NCBI GenBank assembly: GCA_934512135.1
Contig: CAKSWT010000005.1
Coordinates: forward strand, 62,001-126,000
Direction: 5' to 3'
Length of the DNA: 64,000 nt
DNA from: an uncultured Oscillospiraceae bacterium
GTDB taxonomy: Bacteria; Bacillota; Clostridia; Oscillospirales; Oscillospiraceae
The translations under genes and the position numbers were made by a program. Below, one piece after another: positions 1 to 8,329 of the stretch (its first letter is position 1; each line of letters begins with the position of its first letter). The notes under the pieces are model-generated. The model did no database searches. It had not been told where the DNA came from and saw nothing but the letters and a program-made list of their open reading frames with translations.

Positions 1-1262
1 GGTCCGGTCAGCTGGTTCAAACCCTGTACCACAGAGCGGTGCAGGATCCCAATATTGATGCGTCCGGCCTGAACTGCGTGTCCGGGGCCAGGCATATGGA
101 GAAGCTGGTGGATACCCTGGAGCGCCCGGAACGGGGAATCCTCTCGGTGATGCCCAATGCGGGGTACCCCACGGTGCTGGGGGGACGGACCTACTATGAC
201 GGCGACCCCAAGTATTTTGCCCACCAGCTGGGTGAACTGGCCGGGAAGGGCGCAAGGATTCTGGGGGGCTGCTGCGGTACCACCCCGGTGCATATGGCCG
301 AGGCGGCCAAGGTCCTGGCGCTGGAACGGCCCCGAAAGGTGACGCTTTCGGCGACGGCAGCGGCACCGGAGAAGCGCCAAGGGGAGAACCGCTTCTGGGA
401 GGCCCTTTGCGATCCCCATCGCCGCCCCATTGCGGTGGAGCTGGATCCCCCGGAGGGCGCCGACGTGACCAGATTTATGGCCGGAGCCAGGGAACTTCAG
501 GAGAACGGTGCGGCGGCCATTACCATTGCGGACTGCCCCATTGCCCGGGCCAGAATGGATTCCAGCCTTCTGGCCTGCAAGCTCCGGCGAGAGCTGGGGA
601 TCGAGGCGCTGCCCCATATGACCTGTCGGGACCGCAATCTAAACGCCACCAAGGCGCTGCTCCTGGGGCTTTGCGCTGAGGATGTCCACAATGTGCTGGT
701 GGTCACGGGAGACCCCATTCCCTCAGCCAGCAGGGATGAGGTGAAAAGCGTCTACAACTTCAACTCCCGGATGCTGGCAAACTTTGTGACAGCTCTAAAC
801 GACACGGTGCTGCCCCAGCCCTTCCAGGTCTATGGGGCGCTGAACCTCAATGCGGTGAACTTCCAGGTGCAGCTGCGGCTGGCCCGACAGAAGATGGACC
901 ATGGAGTCTGCGGCTTTTTGACCCAGCCGGTGCTGACCCGGCAGGCGCTGGACAATCTAAAGCTGGCCCGGGAGACCCTGGAGGGCAAGATTTTGGGCGG
1001 GATTATTCCCGTGGTCAGCCAGCGGAACGCCCTGTTTATGAACAGCGAGGTGGCCGGCATCACCGTAGACCCCCAGATTGTTGCGCTGTACGAAGGCAAG
1101 GACCGGGCGCAGGGGGAGGAGCTGGCGGTAAAGATCTCCACGGAAATCGCCAAGGAAATCGCCCCCTATGTGGACGGCTTCTATCTGATGACGCCCTTTG
1201 GCCGGACGGGGCTGATGGCCCGCATTATGGCCTCGATCCGGGAAAATCATCTGACAGAGTGA
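1..1262 (+). CDS. Bifunctional homocysteine S-methyltransferase / methylene-THF reductase (5' partial)
   Basis: The frame is open from base 3 to the stop, so the gene begins outside the window; 419 residues are visible. The first part is the end of a zinc-dependent homocysteine S-methyltransferase domain: GLNCVSG and the metal-binding GGCCGTTPVH motif are present. From about base 420 a methylenetetrahydrofolate reductase TIM barrel follows (PIAVELDPPEGADV, later VLVVTGDPIP), as in Bacillus YitJ. The family makes methyl-THF and passes the methyl group to homocysteine to give methionine. An aminopeptidase gene follows 34 bp downstream. The domain assignment is firm; whether the methyl donor is methyl-THF or S-methylmethionine cannot be told from sequence. 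Confidence 0.9.
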   Translation, partial: SGQLVQTLYHRAVQDPNIDASGLNCVSGARHMEKLVDTLERPERGILSVMPNAGYPTVLGGRTYYDGDPKYFAHQLGELAGKGARILGGCCGTTPVHMAEAAKVLALERPRKVTLSATAAAPEKRQGENRFWEALCDPHRRPIAVELDPPEGADVTRFMAGARELQENGAAAITIADCPIARARMDSSLLACKLRRELGIEALPHMTCRDRNLNATKALLLGLCAEDVHNVLVVTGDPIPSASRDEVKSVYNFNSRMLANFVTALNDTVLPQPFQVYGALNLNAVNFQVQLRLARQKMDHGVCGFLTQPVLTRQALDNLKLARETLEGKILGGIIPVVSQRNALFMNSEVAGITVDPQIVALYEGKDRAQGEELAVKISTEIAKEIAPYVDGFYLMTPFGRTGLMARIMASIRENHLTE

Positions 1263-1296
1263 CATAAAAATCTTGAAAAGGAAGGAAGAAAGAATC

Positions 1297-2631
1297 ATGA
1301 ACAAGGAAATCAATCAGGAATTTTTGAATCAGGCGGCAGAGCAGTTTGCCACGGAGACCAGAAACCGCATTGCCATGAACGCCACGGTGTCCTCCGGAAT
1401 TCGGAAGGCCGCAGAGAATCCCCTGACGGCCCGGGAGGACCGGCACACCTTCTCCATCAGCCTGGAGCAGGGGGACATCACCAATCAGAAGCAGAGTGGC
1501 CGGTGCTGGATGTTCGCAGCCCTGAATACCATGCGCTTTCAGGTGATGCGGCATCTGAACCTCAAGACCTTCGAGCTCTCCCAGGCCTATCCGCTGTTCT
1601 ATGACAAGCTGGAAAAGAGCAACTACTTCCTGGAAAACATTCTGGAGACCCTGGAGGAGCCCACAGAGGGACGCCTGATTGCCTTTCTGTTGTCCTTACC
1701 GCTGGGGGACGGCGGCCAGTGGGACATGTTTGTGGGGCTGGCGGAGAAGTACGGCGTGGTGCCTAAGGAGGCCATGCCCGAGAGCTTCTCCTCCTCGGCC
1801 ACGGCGGATATGGACGCCTATATGACCGAAAAACTCCGGGAGGATGCCTGCATTTTGCGGACGGCTTATCAAAACGGTACATCCAAGGAGGCCCTTCGGG
1901 AGAAGAAGGAGCAGATGCTCCAGGAGATCTACCGGATGCTCTGCATTTGCCTGGGAACACCTCCGACCCGGTTTACCTTTGAAGCCCGGGACAAGGACGG
2001 CAAGTTCATCCGGGACACGGATATTACGCCCCAGGAGTTCTTCCGGAAGTATGTGGGCATGGAGCTCCAGGACTATGTGAGCCTCATCAATGCACCCACC
2101 CAGGATAAGCCCTTTGATCGGACCTATACGGTGAAGTTCCTGGGCAGCGTACTGGAGGGGCGGCCGGTGAAGTATCTGAACCTTACGGCGGAGGAGCTGA
2201 AGGCGGCGGCCATTGCCCAGATGAAGGACGGCCTGCCGGTTTGGTTCGGCTGCGATGTGGGCAAGCGCTCTCTGCGGGACGGCGGCGTGATGGATCTCCA
2301 CGCCATTGCAGTGGAGGATCTATTTGACGTCCGCTTCGGCATGGATAAGGCCCAGCGCCTGGATTATGGACAGAGCCTCATGACCCACGCCATGGTGCTT
2401 CAGGGAGTTAACCTGGACGAAAACGGAAAGCCCAACCGCTGGCGGGTGGAGAACAGCTGGGGCAAGGATGCGGGCCAGGAGGGCTACTATGTGATGAGCG
2501 ACCAGTGGTTCTCGGAGTACACCTATCAGGTGGTGGTCAACAAAAAGTATCTGACCCCGGCCCAGCAGAAGCTCTGGGAGCAGGAGCCTGTGGAGTTGGA
2601 GCCCTGGGATCCCATGGGTTCGCTGGCATAA
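1297..2631 (+). CDS. pepC: Aminopeptidase C (C1B / bleomycin hydrolase family)
   Basis: Cytoplasmic papain-fold aminopeptidase of 444 aa, the usual family length. The catalytic triad is visible: Cys70 in QKQSGRCW, His in LMTHAMVLQGV and Asn in VENSWG. No signal peptide. The ATG at 1297 was chosen over an upstream in-frame TTG at 1273 because a purine-rich AAGGAAGG site lies just before it. Family members form hexameric barrels that trim peptides from the N-terminus. It sits 34 bp after the methyltransferase gene and is probably cotranscribed. Confidence 0.93.
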   Translation: MNKEINQEFLNQAAEQFATETRNRIAMNATVSSGIRKAAENPLTAREDRHTFSISLEQGDITNQKQSGRCWMFAALNTMRFQVMRHLNLKTFELSQAYPLFYDKLEKSNYFLENILETLEEPTEGRLIAFLLSLPLGDGGQWDMFVGLAEKYGVVPKEAMPESFSSSATADMDAYMTEKLREDACILRTAYQNGTSKEALREKKEQMLQEIYRMLCICLGTPPTRFTFEARDKDGKFIRDTDITPQEFFRKYVGMELQDYVSLINAPTQDKPFDRTYTVKFLGSVLEGRPVKYLNLTAEELKAAAIAQMKDGLPVWFGCDVGKRSLRDGGVMDLHAIAVEDLFDVRFGMDKAQRLDYGQSLMTHAMVLQGVNLDENGKPNRWRVENSWGKDAGQEGYYVMSDQWFSEYTYQVVVNKKYLTPAQQKLWEQEPVELEPWDPMGSLA

Positions 2632-2651
2632 AGGCTTCCCTACAATCAAGC

Positions 2652-2687
2652 AGAAGGCCGTGCATTCCCGGGAATGCACGGCCTTCT
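2652..2687. repeat. 36-nt perfect palindrome after pepC
   Basis: An 18-nt arm, AGAAGGCCGTGCATTCCC, is followed directly by its exact reverse complement. It would form a strong hairpin just after the pepC stop, but neither side carries a U-tract. It could be a non-canonical terminator, a 3' stabiliser or a protein-binding site. Confidence 0.6.
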
Positions 2688-2745
2688 GGGACATAGAGAC
2701 TGTGGGCTGATGCAGGCAGTTTATACGCCTAGGGCGCACAAAATC

Positions 2746-2827
2746 CCGCCTTCATGTACACGTCCGGCGGAAAATGATTTCACGTTATTTCGCCGCCGGG
2801 GCGGCGAAACGCTACGAGGGTTTTTGA
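2746..2827 (+). repeat. Dispersed intergenic repeat, copy 1
   Basis: Two hairpins in series: CCGCC...GGCGG (2746-2770) with GTACACG in the loop, then GCCGCCGGGGCGGC, followed by a CGCTACGA motif and GTTTTTGAC. The block 2788-2817 is identical over 30 nt to 32904-32933, and similarity extends about 40 nt upstream. Both copies lie in 3' intergenic space next to a hairpin belonging to a convergent gene. It may act as a terminator or as a mobile palindromic unit. Confidence 0.7.
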
Positions 2828-2834
2828 CAAACTG

Positions 2835-2856
2835 AAAAGCCGCCCATATGGGCGGC
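2835..2856 (-). terminator. Intrinsic terminator of the small membrane protein gene
   Basis: The perfect stem GCCGCCCAT/ATGGGCGGC (2839-2856) is followed on the minus strand by TTTT. It lies 16 bp beyond the stop of the gene at 2872. Confidence 0.8.
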
Positions 2857-2871
2857 CTTTGGATACAGCAA

Positions 2872-3195
2872 TCAGCTGTGAACATACGGCAGGATGATGT
2901 ACAGGATTACACAGGCGAACACCAGCACCACCAGGTTCGCAATAAAGCTCACCTGCAGAAGCTTGTTCCGAGCCTGAGTGCCCTTGGACCAGGCATTGGC
3001 CTGGAGACCAAACAGTCCGCACAGCAGAGTCAGCAGGGAAAGATACTTGTTGTTGTCAGGCAGCAGCGCAATGATACCAATGGCGGCGCCAACAACCACA
3101 AACAGGTAGCTGAAAATCAGCCAGAACCAGTACTTAAATCCTCCACGCGCATGGTCAGCGAACTCGCTGTTGAGCTTGTCAAAACTATTGTCCAC
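2872..3195 (-). CDS. Small integral membrane protein, unknown function
   Basis: 107-aa protein starting at a GTG (3195) preceded by AGGGGGT. After a polar N-terminus it has three hydrophobic stretches of about 18-22 residues: FWLIFSYLFVVVGAAIGIIA, LSLLTLLCGLFGL and FIANLVVLVFACVILYIILP. There are no catalytic motifs and I recognise no family. It is an isolated unit with its own terminator and a 120-bp gap to spoIIP. Hydropathy pattern, ribosome binding site and terminator support a real gene. Confidence 0.7.
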   Translation of the reverse strand: MDNSFDKLNSEFADHARGGFKYWFWLIFSYLFVVVGAAIGIIALLPDNNKYLSLLTLLCGLFGLQANAWSKGTQARNKLLQVSFIANLVVLVFACVILYIILPYVHS

Positions 3196-3315
3196 GAAAG
3201 ATACCCCCTAAAAGTCAAACCCATCGGTTCGTTTTGCTACAGTAAATATACCACAAAGGGTCAGGGTTCGTCAACCAATACTTTTAGTCAAAGTGTAGAA
3301 TTTGACAGGCGTTCT

Positions 3316-4344
3316 TTATGAACTTTTACCGCTGTACTGGTCTAGTACGTCAGCCAGAGCCTGGGAAAAATACTGCCCGCCCCGCAGCGCCTCCTCCAAG
3401 GTGTTGCCGGAGGTCCCCACCTCCACCAAAAGACTCAGCGGGGCCAGATCCTGATTAAAGCGCTCTGATCGAAGGTTGATGGGCCGCATGAGACCGGGAC
3501 AGGTCTGGGTGAGCCGGGCCTGGAGCACAGCGGCCAGGGAGAGGTTTTCCTGCCAATCCGGGTGCTCCAAACCGCCGTCGTCGGTGCCCACCACCAGCAT
3601 GACCTGGGCGGTGTCCTGGCCCTCCAACGGGACCGCCAGCCGGAGCTGAGATCCGTCTGTGTCGGCCACGGCGTCCCGGTGGACATCCAGCACCAGGCAC
3701 AGTGAGGGATACTGCTCCAAATCAGAGACAATGACATCCCGGCTGCGGCTGTAGGCACCGTTGTACTCCGGATAATCGCAGAGGGTTTTGTCGTGGAGGA
3801 CGTGATATCCCCGCTGCCGCAGCACCTCTGCCATGGCGTCTCCCACGGCCATGACGCCTTCGGCCTCGGACTGCGAGCGGTAGATCTCCGGGGCGTCGAC
3901 GTTGAAGTAGGATTCTGTGGTGTGGGTGTGAACGATGGCAATGGCGGGGTCCTGCTGAAAGTCCAGCCCCTGAGGCAGTGCGGGAAGCTGGGTGAAGTCC
4001 ACGGTGTAGTCGGTGCTGTTGCGGAGCTCCAGAGCGGGCGCGTCCTCCAGCCGGATTTCGGAGGGAGCCGGCTCCGGCTGCGTCTGCCGGGCGTCCTCAT
4101 CCCAGGCCTCCGAGACGGTCTCCACAGGAACAGGCGCCGGGGAGGCATCAGCCGGAGCGGCGGAGGGACCCGGGGAACGGCTGGGAGCCGCCGAGACCAC
4201 AGCAGCGCCCAGCTGCCGGGTCACCACCCAGGCCGCGGCGGTATGGGCTGCCTGGCAGGGGGTGCGAAATCCCGCCAGATACAGCAGGGCTCCTGCCAGA
4301 AGGACCACAGCAGCCGCAGTCAGAATGGGAGAGTGCCGCTTCAT
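3316..4344 (-). CDS. spoIIP: Stage II sporulation protein P (SpoIIP amidase/endopeptidase)
   Basis: 342 aa. An N-terminal transmembrane anchor (HSPILTAAAVVLLAGALLYL) is followed by a Ser/Pro/Ala-rich linker and a C-terminal SpoIIP domain with IVHTHTTESY, CLVLDVHRDAV and LLVEVGTSGNTLEEA. SpoIIP works with SpoIID and SpoIIM to degrade septal peptidoglycan during engulfment. The ATG at 4344 is preceded by GAGGTGG; an in-frame start further upstream lacks such a site. It is divergent from ahcY, and no spoIID or spoIIM is adjacent. A mother-cell promoter is expected but was not resolved. Confidence 0.9.
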   Translation of the reverse strand: MKRHSPILTAAAVVLLAGALLYLAGFRTPCQAAHTAAAWVVTRQLGAAVVSAAPSRSPGPSAAPADASPAPVPVETVSEAWDEDARQTQPEPAPSEIRLEDAPALELRNSTDYTVDFTQLPALPQGLDFQQDPAIAIVHTHTTESYFNVDAPEIYRSQSEAEGVMAVGDAMAEVLRQRGYHVLHDKTLCDYPEYNGAYSRSRDVIVSDLEQYPSLCLVLDVHRDAVADTDGSQLRLAVPLEGQDTAQVMLVVGTDDGGLEHPDWQENLSLAAVLQARLTQTCPGLMRPINLRSERFNQDLAPLSLLVEVGTSGNTLEEALRGGQYFSQALADVLDQYSGKSS

Positions 4345-4464
4345 TTGTACCACCTCGGAACAGTATATGCCGGGAAGGAAACAGGTATGCCGGTTCGGAG
4401 AAAAGCTCATGTGTTTTTCTGGCCCCGGAAGGGGGCCGGAGATTGGAATTAGAACCGGGATTCG

Positions 4465-4493
4465 TTGACGGAGGGTGGTTTTTATGGTATACT
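4465..4493 (+). promoter_or_regulatory. Sigma-A promoter of ahcY
   Basis: TTGACG (4465-4470), a 17-bp spacer, then TATACT (4488-4493), 34 bp before the ahcY start. Confidence 0.8.
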
Positions 4494-4527
4494 CAGCCCA
4501 AATGAAACATCAGAAAGGCAGATCAGT

Positions 4528-5772
4528 ATGAGTATTGTTCGAGATATGTCCCTCCAGGACCATGGCCGGATGAAAATCCAGTGGGTCCAGGATTTTATGC
4601 CGGCGCTGGGCGCCATCCGGAAGCAGTTTGAACGGGAAAAGCCCTTTGCAGGGAAGAAAATCGCCATGTCCATCCACATGGAGGCCAAAACTGCCTACCT
4701 GGCCCTGGTGCTGAAGGCGGCAGGGGCAGAGGTCTACGCCACCGGCTGCAATCCCCTTTCCACCCAGGACGATGTGGCGGCGGGGCTGGCCTCGCTGGGC
4801 GTCCATGTGTTTGCCTGGCATGGGTCCACACCGGAGGAGTATAAGGAGCACCTGACAAAGACGCTGTCCTGCCATCCGGACCTGTTTATTGACGACGGGG
4901 GAGATTTGATGGAGCTGCTCTGCTCGGACTGCCGGGAGTTTGGGGACCGCATTCTGGGGGGCTGCGAGGAGACCACCACCGGGGTTCACCGGCTTCGTGC
5001 CAGAGCAAAGGCCGGGGCGCTGCCTTTCCCCATGATGAATGTCAACGACGCCAAGTGCAAGCACTATTACGACAACAAATACGGCACCGGTCAGAGCGTG
5101 TGGGACGCCATTATGCACACCACAAACCTGCTGGTGGCAGGACGGACCGTGGTGGTGGCGGGATACGGCTACTGCGGACGGGGAATTGCCATGCGGGCCA
5201 AGGGAATGGGGGCAACGGTAATTGTCACGGAGATCGACCCCATCAAGGCCCTGGAGGCCACCATGGATGGCTATCAGGTGATGGATATGGACTCCGCTGC
5301 GCCGTTGGGGGACATCTTTGTCACCGCCACCGGCTGTCGGGACGTGATCACCAAGAGGCATTTCGCGGTAATGAAGAACAATGCGTTTCTGAGCAACGCC
5401 GGTCACTTCAACGTGGAGGTCAACGAAGTGGAGCTGCGGGAGATGGCCAAAAGGGTCTATCTCCGCCGGGATGAGATCATGGGATATGAGCTGGCGGACG
5501 GCAGAACGCTGAACCTGCTGGCGGAGGGACGGCTGGTCAACCTGGCCTCCGGCAATGGGCATCCGGCGGAGATCATGGACATGAGCTTTGCCATCCAGTC
5601 CATGAGCCTGAAATATCTCATGGAGCACCGGGGGGAAATGCAGGCGGAGCTGTATGAGGTGCCCCAGGAGATCGACGACCTGGTGTCCCGGATCAAGCTG
5701 GATGCTATGGGCCTAAAGGTGGACACCCTTACGGAGGACCAGGTCCGCTACTTAAACGGCTGGGAAGTATGA
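4528..5772 (+). CDS. ahcY: Adenosylhomocysteinase
   Basis: 414-aa cytoplasmic enzyme that reversibly splits S-adenosylhomocysteine into adenosine and homocysteine using bound NAD+. The NAD Rossmann loop VVAGYGYCGRGIA, the substrate region SIHMEAKTAYL and the C-terminal SNAGHFNVEV block are present. The ATG at 4528 gives the length typical of the short bacterial/archaeal form; a GAAAGG site precedes it and the promoter rules out an earlier start. It is monocistronic, with its own promoter and terminator. Its product feeds the homocysteine methyltransferase at the window start. Confidence 0.94.
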   Translation: MSIVRDMSLQDHGRMKIQWVQDFMPALGAIRKQFEREKPFAGKKIAMSIHMEAKTAYLALVLKAAGAEVYATGCNPLSTQDDVAAGLASLGVHVFAWHGSTPEEYKEHLTKTLSCHPDLFIDDGGDLMELLCSDCREFGDRILGGCEETTTGVHRLRARAKAGALPFPMMNVNDAKCKHYYDNKYGTGQSVWDAIMHTTNLLVAGRTVVVAGYGYCGRGIAMRAKGMGATVIVTEIDPIKALEATMDGYQVMDMDSAAPLGDIFVTATGCRDVITKRHFAVMKNNAFLSNAGHFNVEVNEVELREMAKRVYLRRDEIMGYELADGRTLNLLAEGRLVNLASGNGHPAEIMDMSFAIQSMSLKYLMEHRGEMQAELYEVPQEIDDLVSRIKLDAMGLKVDTLTEDQVRYLNGWEV

Positions 5773-5777
5773 TGCGG

Positions 5778-5804
5778 TGCCGCCCCGACCAGGGGCGGCA
5801 TTTT
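5778..5804 (+). terminator. Intrinsic terminator of ahcY
   Basis: TGCCGCCCC/GGGGCGGCA stem with a 5-nt loop followed by TTTT. Confidence 0.85.
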
Positions 5805-5874
5805 AAAACCGGGTTCTATTGGGCCAAATTCGTGGTACAATTTTCGTGCAGACGGACATAAGGGGGGAACATCC

Positions 5875-7431
5875 ATGAAGGAAGTGTCAGGACAGCTCAA
5901 GCGGGTGCCGGGACAACTCAAGCGTATGTTCCAGCGGGTGGTTATGGTGTCCATCAGCCTGCTGGTTCAGCTGATCTTTTTCGTGCTGATGATATGGAAG
6001 TTCAAGGACAGCAATGAGCTTTTTTATCTGATTCTGCTGCTGCTGAGCCTTGGCGCGACGCTGTTTATTATCAGCAAAAACACAAATCCCGCCTATAAAA
6101 TCGCATGGCTGGTGCCGATCCTGACATTCCCGGTGTTTGGCGGGCTGTTCTATTTGATGCTGGGCGGCAACCGCCTGTCCCGGCATCAGCGGGAGAAAAT
6201 GAAGCAGGTGGAGCTGACCATGGGCAGACATCTGCCTCAGAATCCGGAGCTGGCGGAACAGCTGGCGAAGGAAAATCCTCAGGCCGCCGTGCAGTCGTCC
6301 TATATCCGAAGCGTGGCGGGGTGCCCGGTGTACCGCAATACGGAGACCCGATACTTTCCCCTGGGAGACGAGGCCTATCCCGTGATGCTGGAGGAGCTGA
6401 AGAAGGCAAAAAAGTATATCTTCATCGAGTATTTTATCATTGGAACCGGCGTCATGTGGGACGGGATTCTGGAAATTCTGAAGGAAAAGGCCGCCGAAGG
6501 GGTGGACGTCCGAGTGATGTACGACGATTTTGGCTGTATTACCCTGCTGCCGGCAGGCTACCACCGGGAACTGGAGGATATGGGCATCAAATGCTGTGTG
6601 TTTGGGCCCTTTGTGCCCATTGCCTCGGCCCGACTCAACAACCGGGACCACAGAAAGCTGATGATCATCGACGGAAAGGTCGGTTTTACCGGGGGCATCA
6701 ATCTGGCGGACGAGTATATCAACCGGAAGCTCCGGTTTGGGCACTGGAAGGACAACGCCATTATGCTTCGGGGGGAAGCGGTCTGGTCCATGACGGTGAT
6801 GTTTCTCTCGTTGTGGGACTATGTTCGGAGAGAGGAAAACAGCATCCCCTCCTTTATTCCGCCGGAGCCGGTGGTGGACGGAAAGGGGTATGTTCAGCCC
6901 TACACGGACAATCCCCTGGATGACGAGCCCGTAGGCGGCTCGGTCTATATGAACCTGATTTCCCGGGCAACCCGGTACATCCACATTATGACGCCCTATC
7001 TCATCATTGACTACGGCATGATGCAGGCGCTGACCAACGCGGCCAAGTCCGGCGTGGAGGTTGTGATTCTGACGCCCCACATTCCGGATAAGTGGTATGT
7101 CCACGCGGTGACCAGGGCCCACTATGAGGACCTGGTGAAGGCCGGGGTCAAGGTCTATGAATACACGCCGGGCTTTCTCCACTCCAAGGTCTTTACCATG
7201 GATGGACAGTATGCCACAGTGGGAACCATCAATTTGGACTTCCGCAGTTTGTATCTACACTTTGAAAACGGCGTGTTTCTCTATGACGCAGATTGCGTGG
7301 CGCAGGTGGAACAGGATGTGCAGAACACCATTGCGGTCAGCCAGGAGGTCACCCTGGAGCAGTGCCGGGCCACCAGTGTGCCGGTGCGGCTGATGCGGGC
7401 GGTGCTGCGGCTGCTGGCGCCGCTGATGTAA
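5875..7431 (+). CDS. cls: Cardiolipin synthase (phospholipase D family)
   Basis: 518 aa. A basic N-terminus is followed by hydrophobic helices (SLLVQLIFFVLMIW, LFYLILLLLSLGATLFII and VPILTFPVFGGLFYLML), then two phospholipase D domains with HKD motifs: HRKLMIIDGKVGFTGG and HSKVFTMDGQYATVGT. The enzyme joins phosphatidyl groups to make cardiolipin at the membrane. Length and membrane anchors match ClsA-type enzymes. The ATG follows an AAGGGGGG site. Its 3' hairpin overlaps the ribosome binding site of the next gene. Confidence 0.93.
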   Translation: MKEVSGQLKRVPGQLKRMFQRVVMVSISLLVQLIFFVLMIWKFKDSNELFYLILLLLSLGATLFIISKNTNPAYKIAWLVPILTFPVFGGLFYLMLGGNRLSRHQREKMKQVELTMGRHLPQNPELAEQLAKENPQAAVQSSYIRSVAGCPVYRNTETRYFPLGDEAYPVMLEELKKAKKYIFIEYFIIGTGVMWDGILEILKEKAAEGVDVRVMYDDFGCITLLPAGYHRELEDMGIKCCVFGPFVPIASARLNNRDHRKLMIIDGKVGFTGGINLADEYINRKLRFGHWKDNAIMLRGEAVWSMTVMFLSLWDYVRREENSIPSFIPPEPVVDGKGYVQPYTDNPLDDEPVGGSVYMNLISRATRYIHIMTPYLIIDYGMMQALTNAAKSGVEVVILTPHIPDKWYVHAVTRAHYEDLVKAGVKVYEYTPGFLHSKVFTMDGQYATVGTINLDFRSLYLHFENGVFLYDADCVAQVEQDVQNTIAVSQEVTLEQCRATSVPVRLMRAVLRLLAPLM

Positions 7432-7439
7432 CTGGAATA

Positions 7440-7480
7440 CCCCTCCCTGGACAGGCATAGAGTCCATGGGAGGGGATTTT
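7440..7480 (+). terminator. Terminator-like hairpin containing the pdaA-like Shine-Dalgarno
   Basis: The arm CCCCTCCC-TGGAC (7440-7452) pairs with GTCCA-T-GGGAGGGG (7462-7475), followed by TTTT. The 3' arm is also the ribosome binding site (GGGAGGGG, 8 nt before the ATG at 7484). The hairpin could end cls transcripts and, in read-through RNA, hide the next start site. Confidence 0.7.
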
Positions 7481-7483
7481 GCA

Positions 7484-8281
7484 ATGTGGATGACCATAGA
7501 GCTAAAAAAGCTGTTGGGGGGCCTCTGCGTTCTTTTGGCGGTACTGATCCCGGCGGCACTGTATCTGAGTTACCCCGAGGGCGATGTCCTGGAGACAGGG
7601 GCCTGGGGCCTGAGCTTCCAGACGCCGGGACAGCCACCGGTGGGAAACGCCACAGAGGCGGAGCTGGAGCAATATGACGCCCGGTTTATCGGGGACACCC
7701 AGAAGAATGTCATATATCTGACCTTTGACTGCGGCTATGAAAATGGAAACACGGAAAAGATTCTGGATGTGCTGCAGGCGCACCGGGCCCCGGGGGCGTT
7801 TTTTGTGGTGGGGAGCTACATAGAGTCGGCGCCGGAGCTGGTGCGGCGTATGGCACAGGAGGGACACATTGTGGGAAACCACACCTGGAGCCATCCGGAC
7901 ATGTCGGCCATTTCAGAGGAGACGGCCTTCGCCCAGCAGCTCCAGCGGGTCCGGGAGGCCTATAAGGACTGCACCGGCCAGGAAATGCCGAAGTATTATC
8001 GGCCACCCCAGGGGGTGTTCAGCCAGGATAACCTGGTGATGGCAAAAAAGCTGGGGTACCGGACGGTGTTCTGGTCCCTGGCCTATGTGGACTGGAAAAC
8101 CGACGATCAGCCCTCGGAGCAGGCGGCCATGGAGAAGCTCACGGCGCGAATCCATCCCGGGGCCGTTGTGTTGCTGCACAACACCTCCTCCACCAACGCC
8201 GCCATTTTGGACCGGCTGCTGACCCGGTGGGAGGAGATGGGATATTCCTTCGGCAGTCTGGATCAGCTCTTTGCAGATTGA
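7484..8281 (+). CDS. Polysaccharide deacetylase, PdaA-like (CE4)
   Basis: 265 aa. An N-terminal signal or anchor helix (LLGGLCVLLAVLIPAALYL) precedes a NodB-type deacetylase domain. CE4 motifs: TFDCGYENGNT (motif 1; the Cys after TFD and the GYENG continuation resemble sporulation enzyme PdaA), NHTWSHPDM (metal His pair), RPPQG, and VVLLHNTS at the end. PdaA deacetylates muramic acid in spore cortex peptidoglycan to allow muramic-lactam formation. A general peptidoglycan deacetylase is the alternative. ATG 7484 was chosen for its GGGAGGGG site; ATG 7490 is also possible. Confidence 0.85.
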   Translation: MWMTIELKKLLGGLCVLLAVLIPAALYLSYPEGDVLETGAWGLSFQTPGQPPVGNATEAELEQYDARFIGDTQKNVIYLTFDCGYENGNTEKILDVLQAHRAPGAFFVVGSYIESAPELVRRMAQEGHIVGNHTWSHPDMSAISEETAFAQQLQRVREAYKDCTGQEMPKYYRPPQGVFSQDNLVMAKKLGYRTVFWSLAYVDWKTDDQPSEQAAMEKLTARIHPGAVVLLHNTSSTNAAILDRLLTRWEEMGYSFGSLDQLFAD

Positions 8282-8306
8282 CATTTGCAGAAAACGGTCG
8301 TACAAT
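8278..8306 (+). promoter_or_regulatory. Sigma-A promoter of rex
   Basis: TTGACA (8278-8283), 17-bp spacer, TACAAT (8301-8306). It overlaps the end of the deacetylase gene. No Rex operator resembling TTGTTAA-N4-TTAACAA was seen here. Confidence 0.8.
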
Positions 8307-8329
8307 GAGTCAAAAAGGGGGGAGATCCA

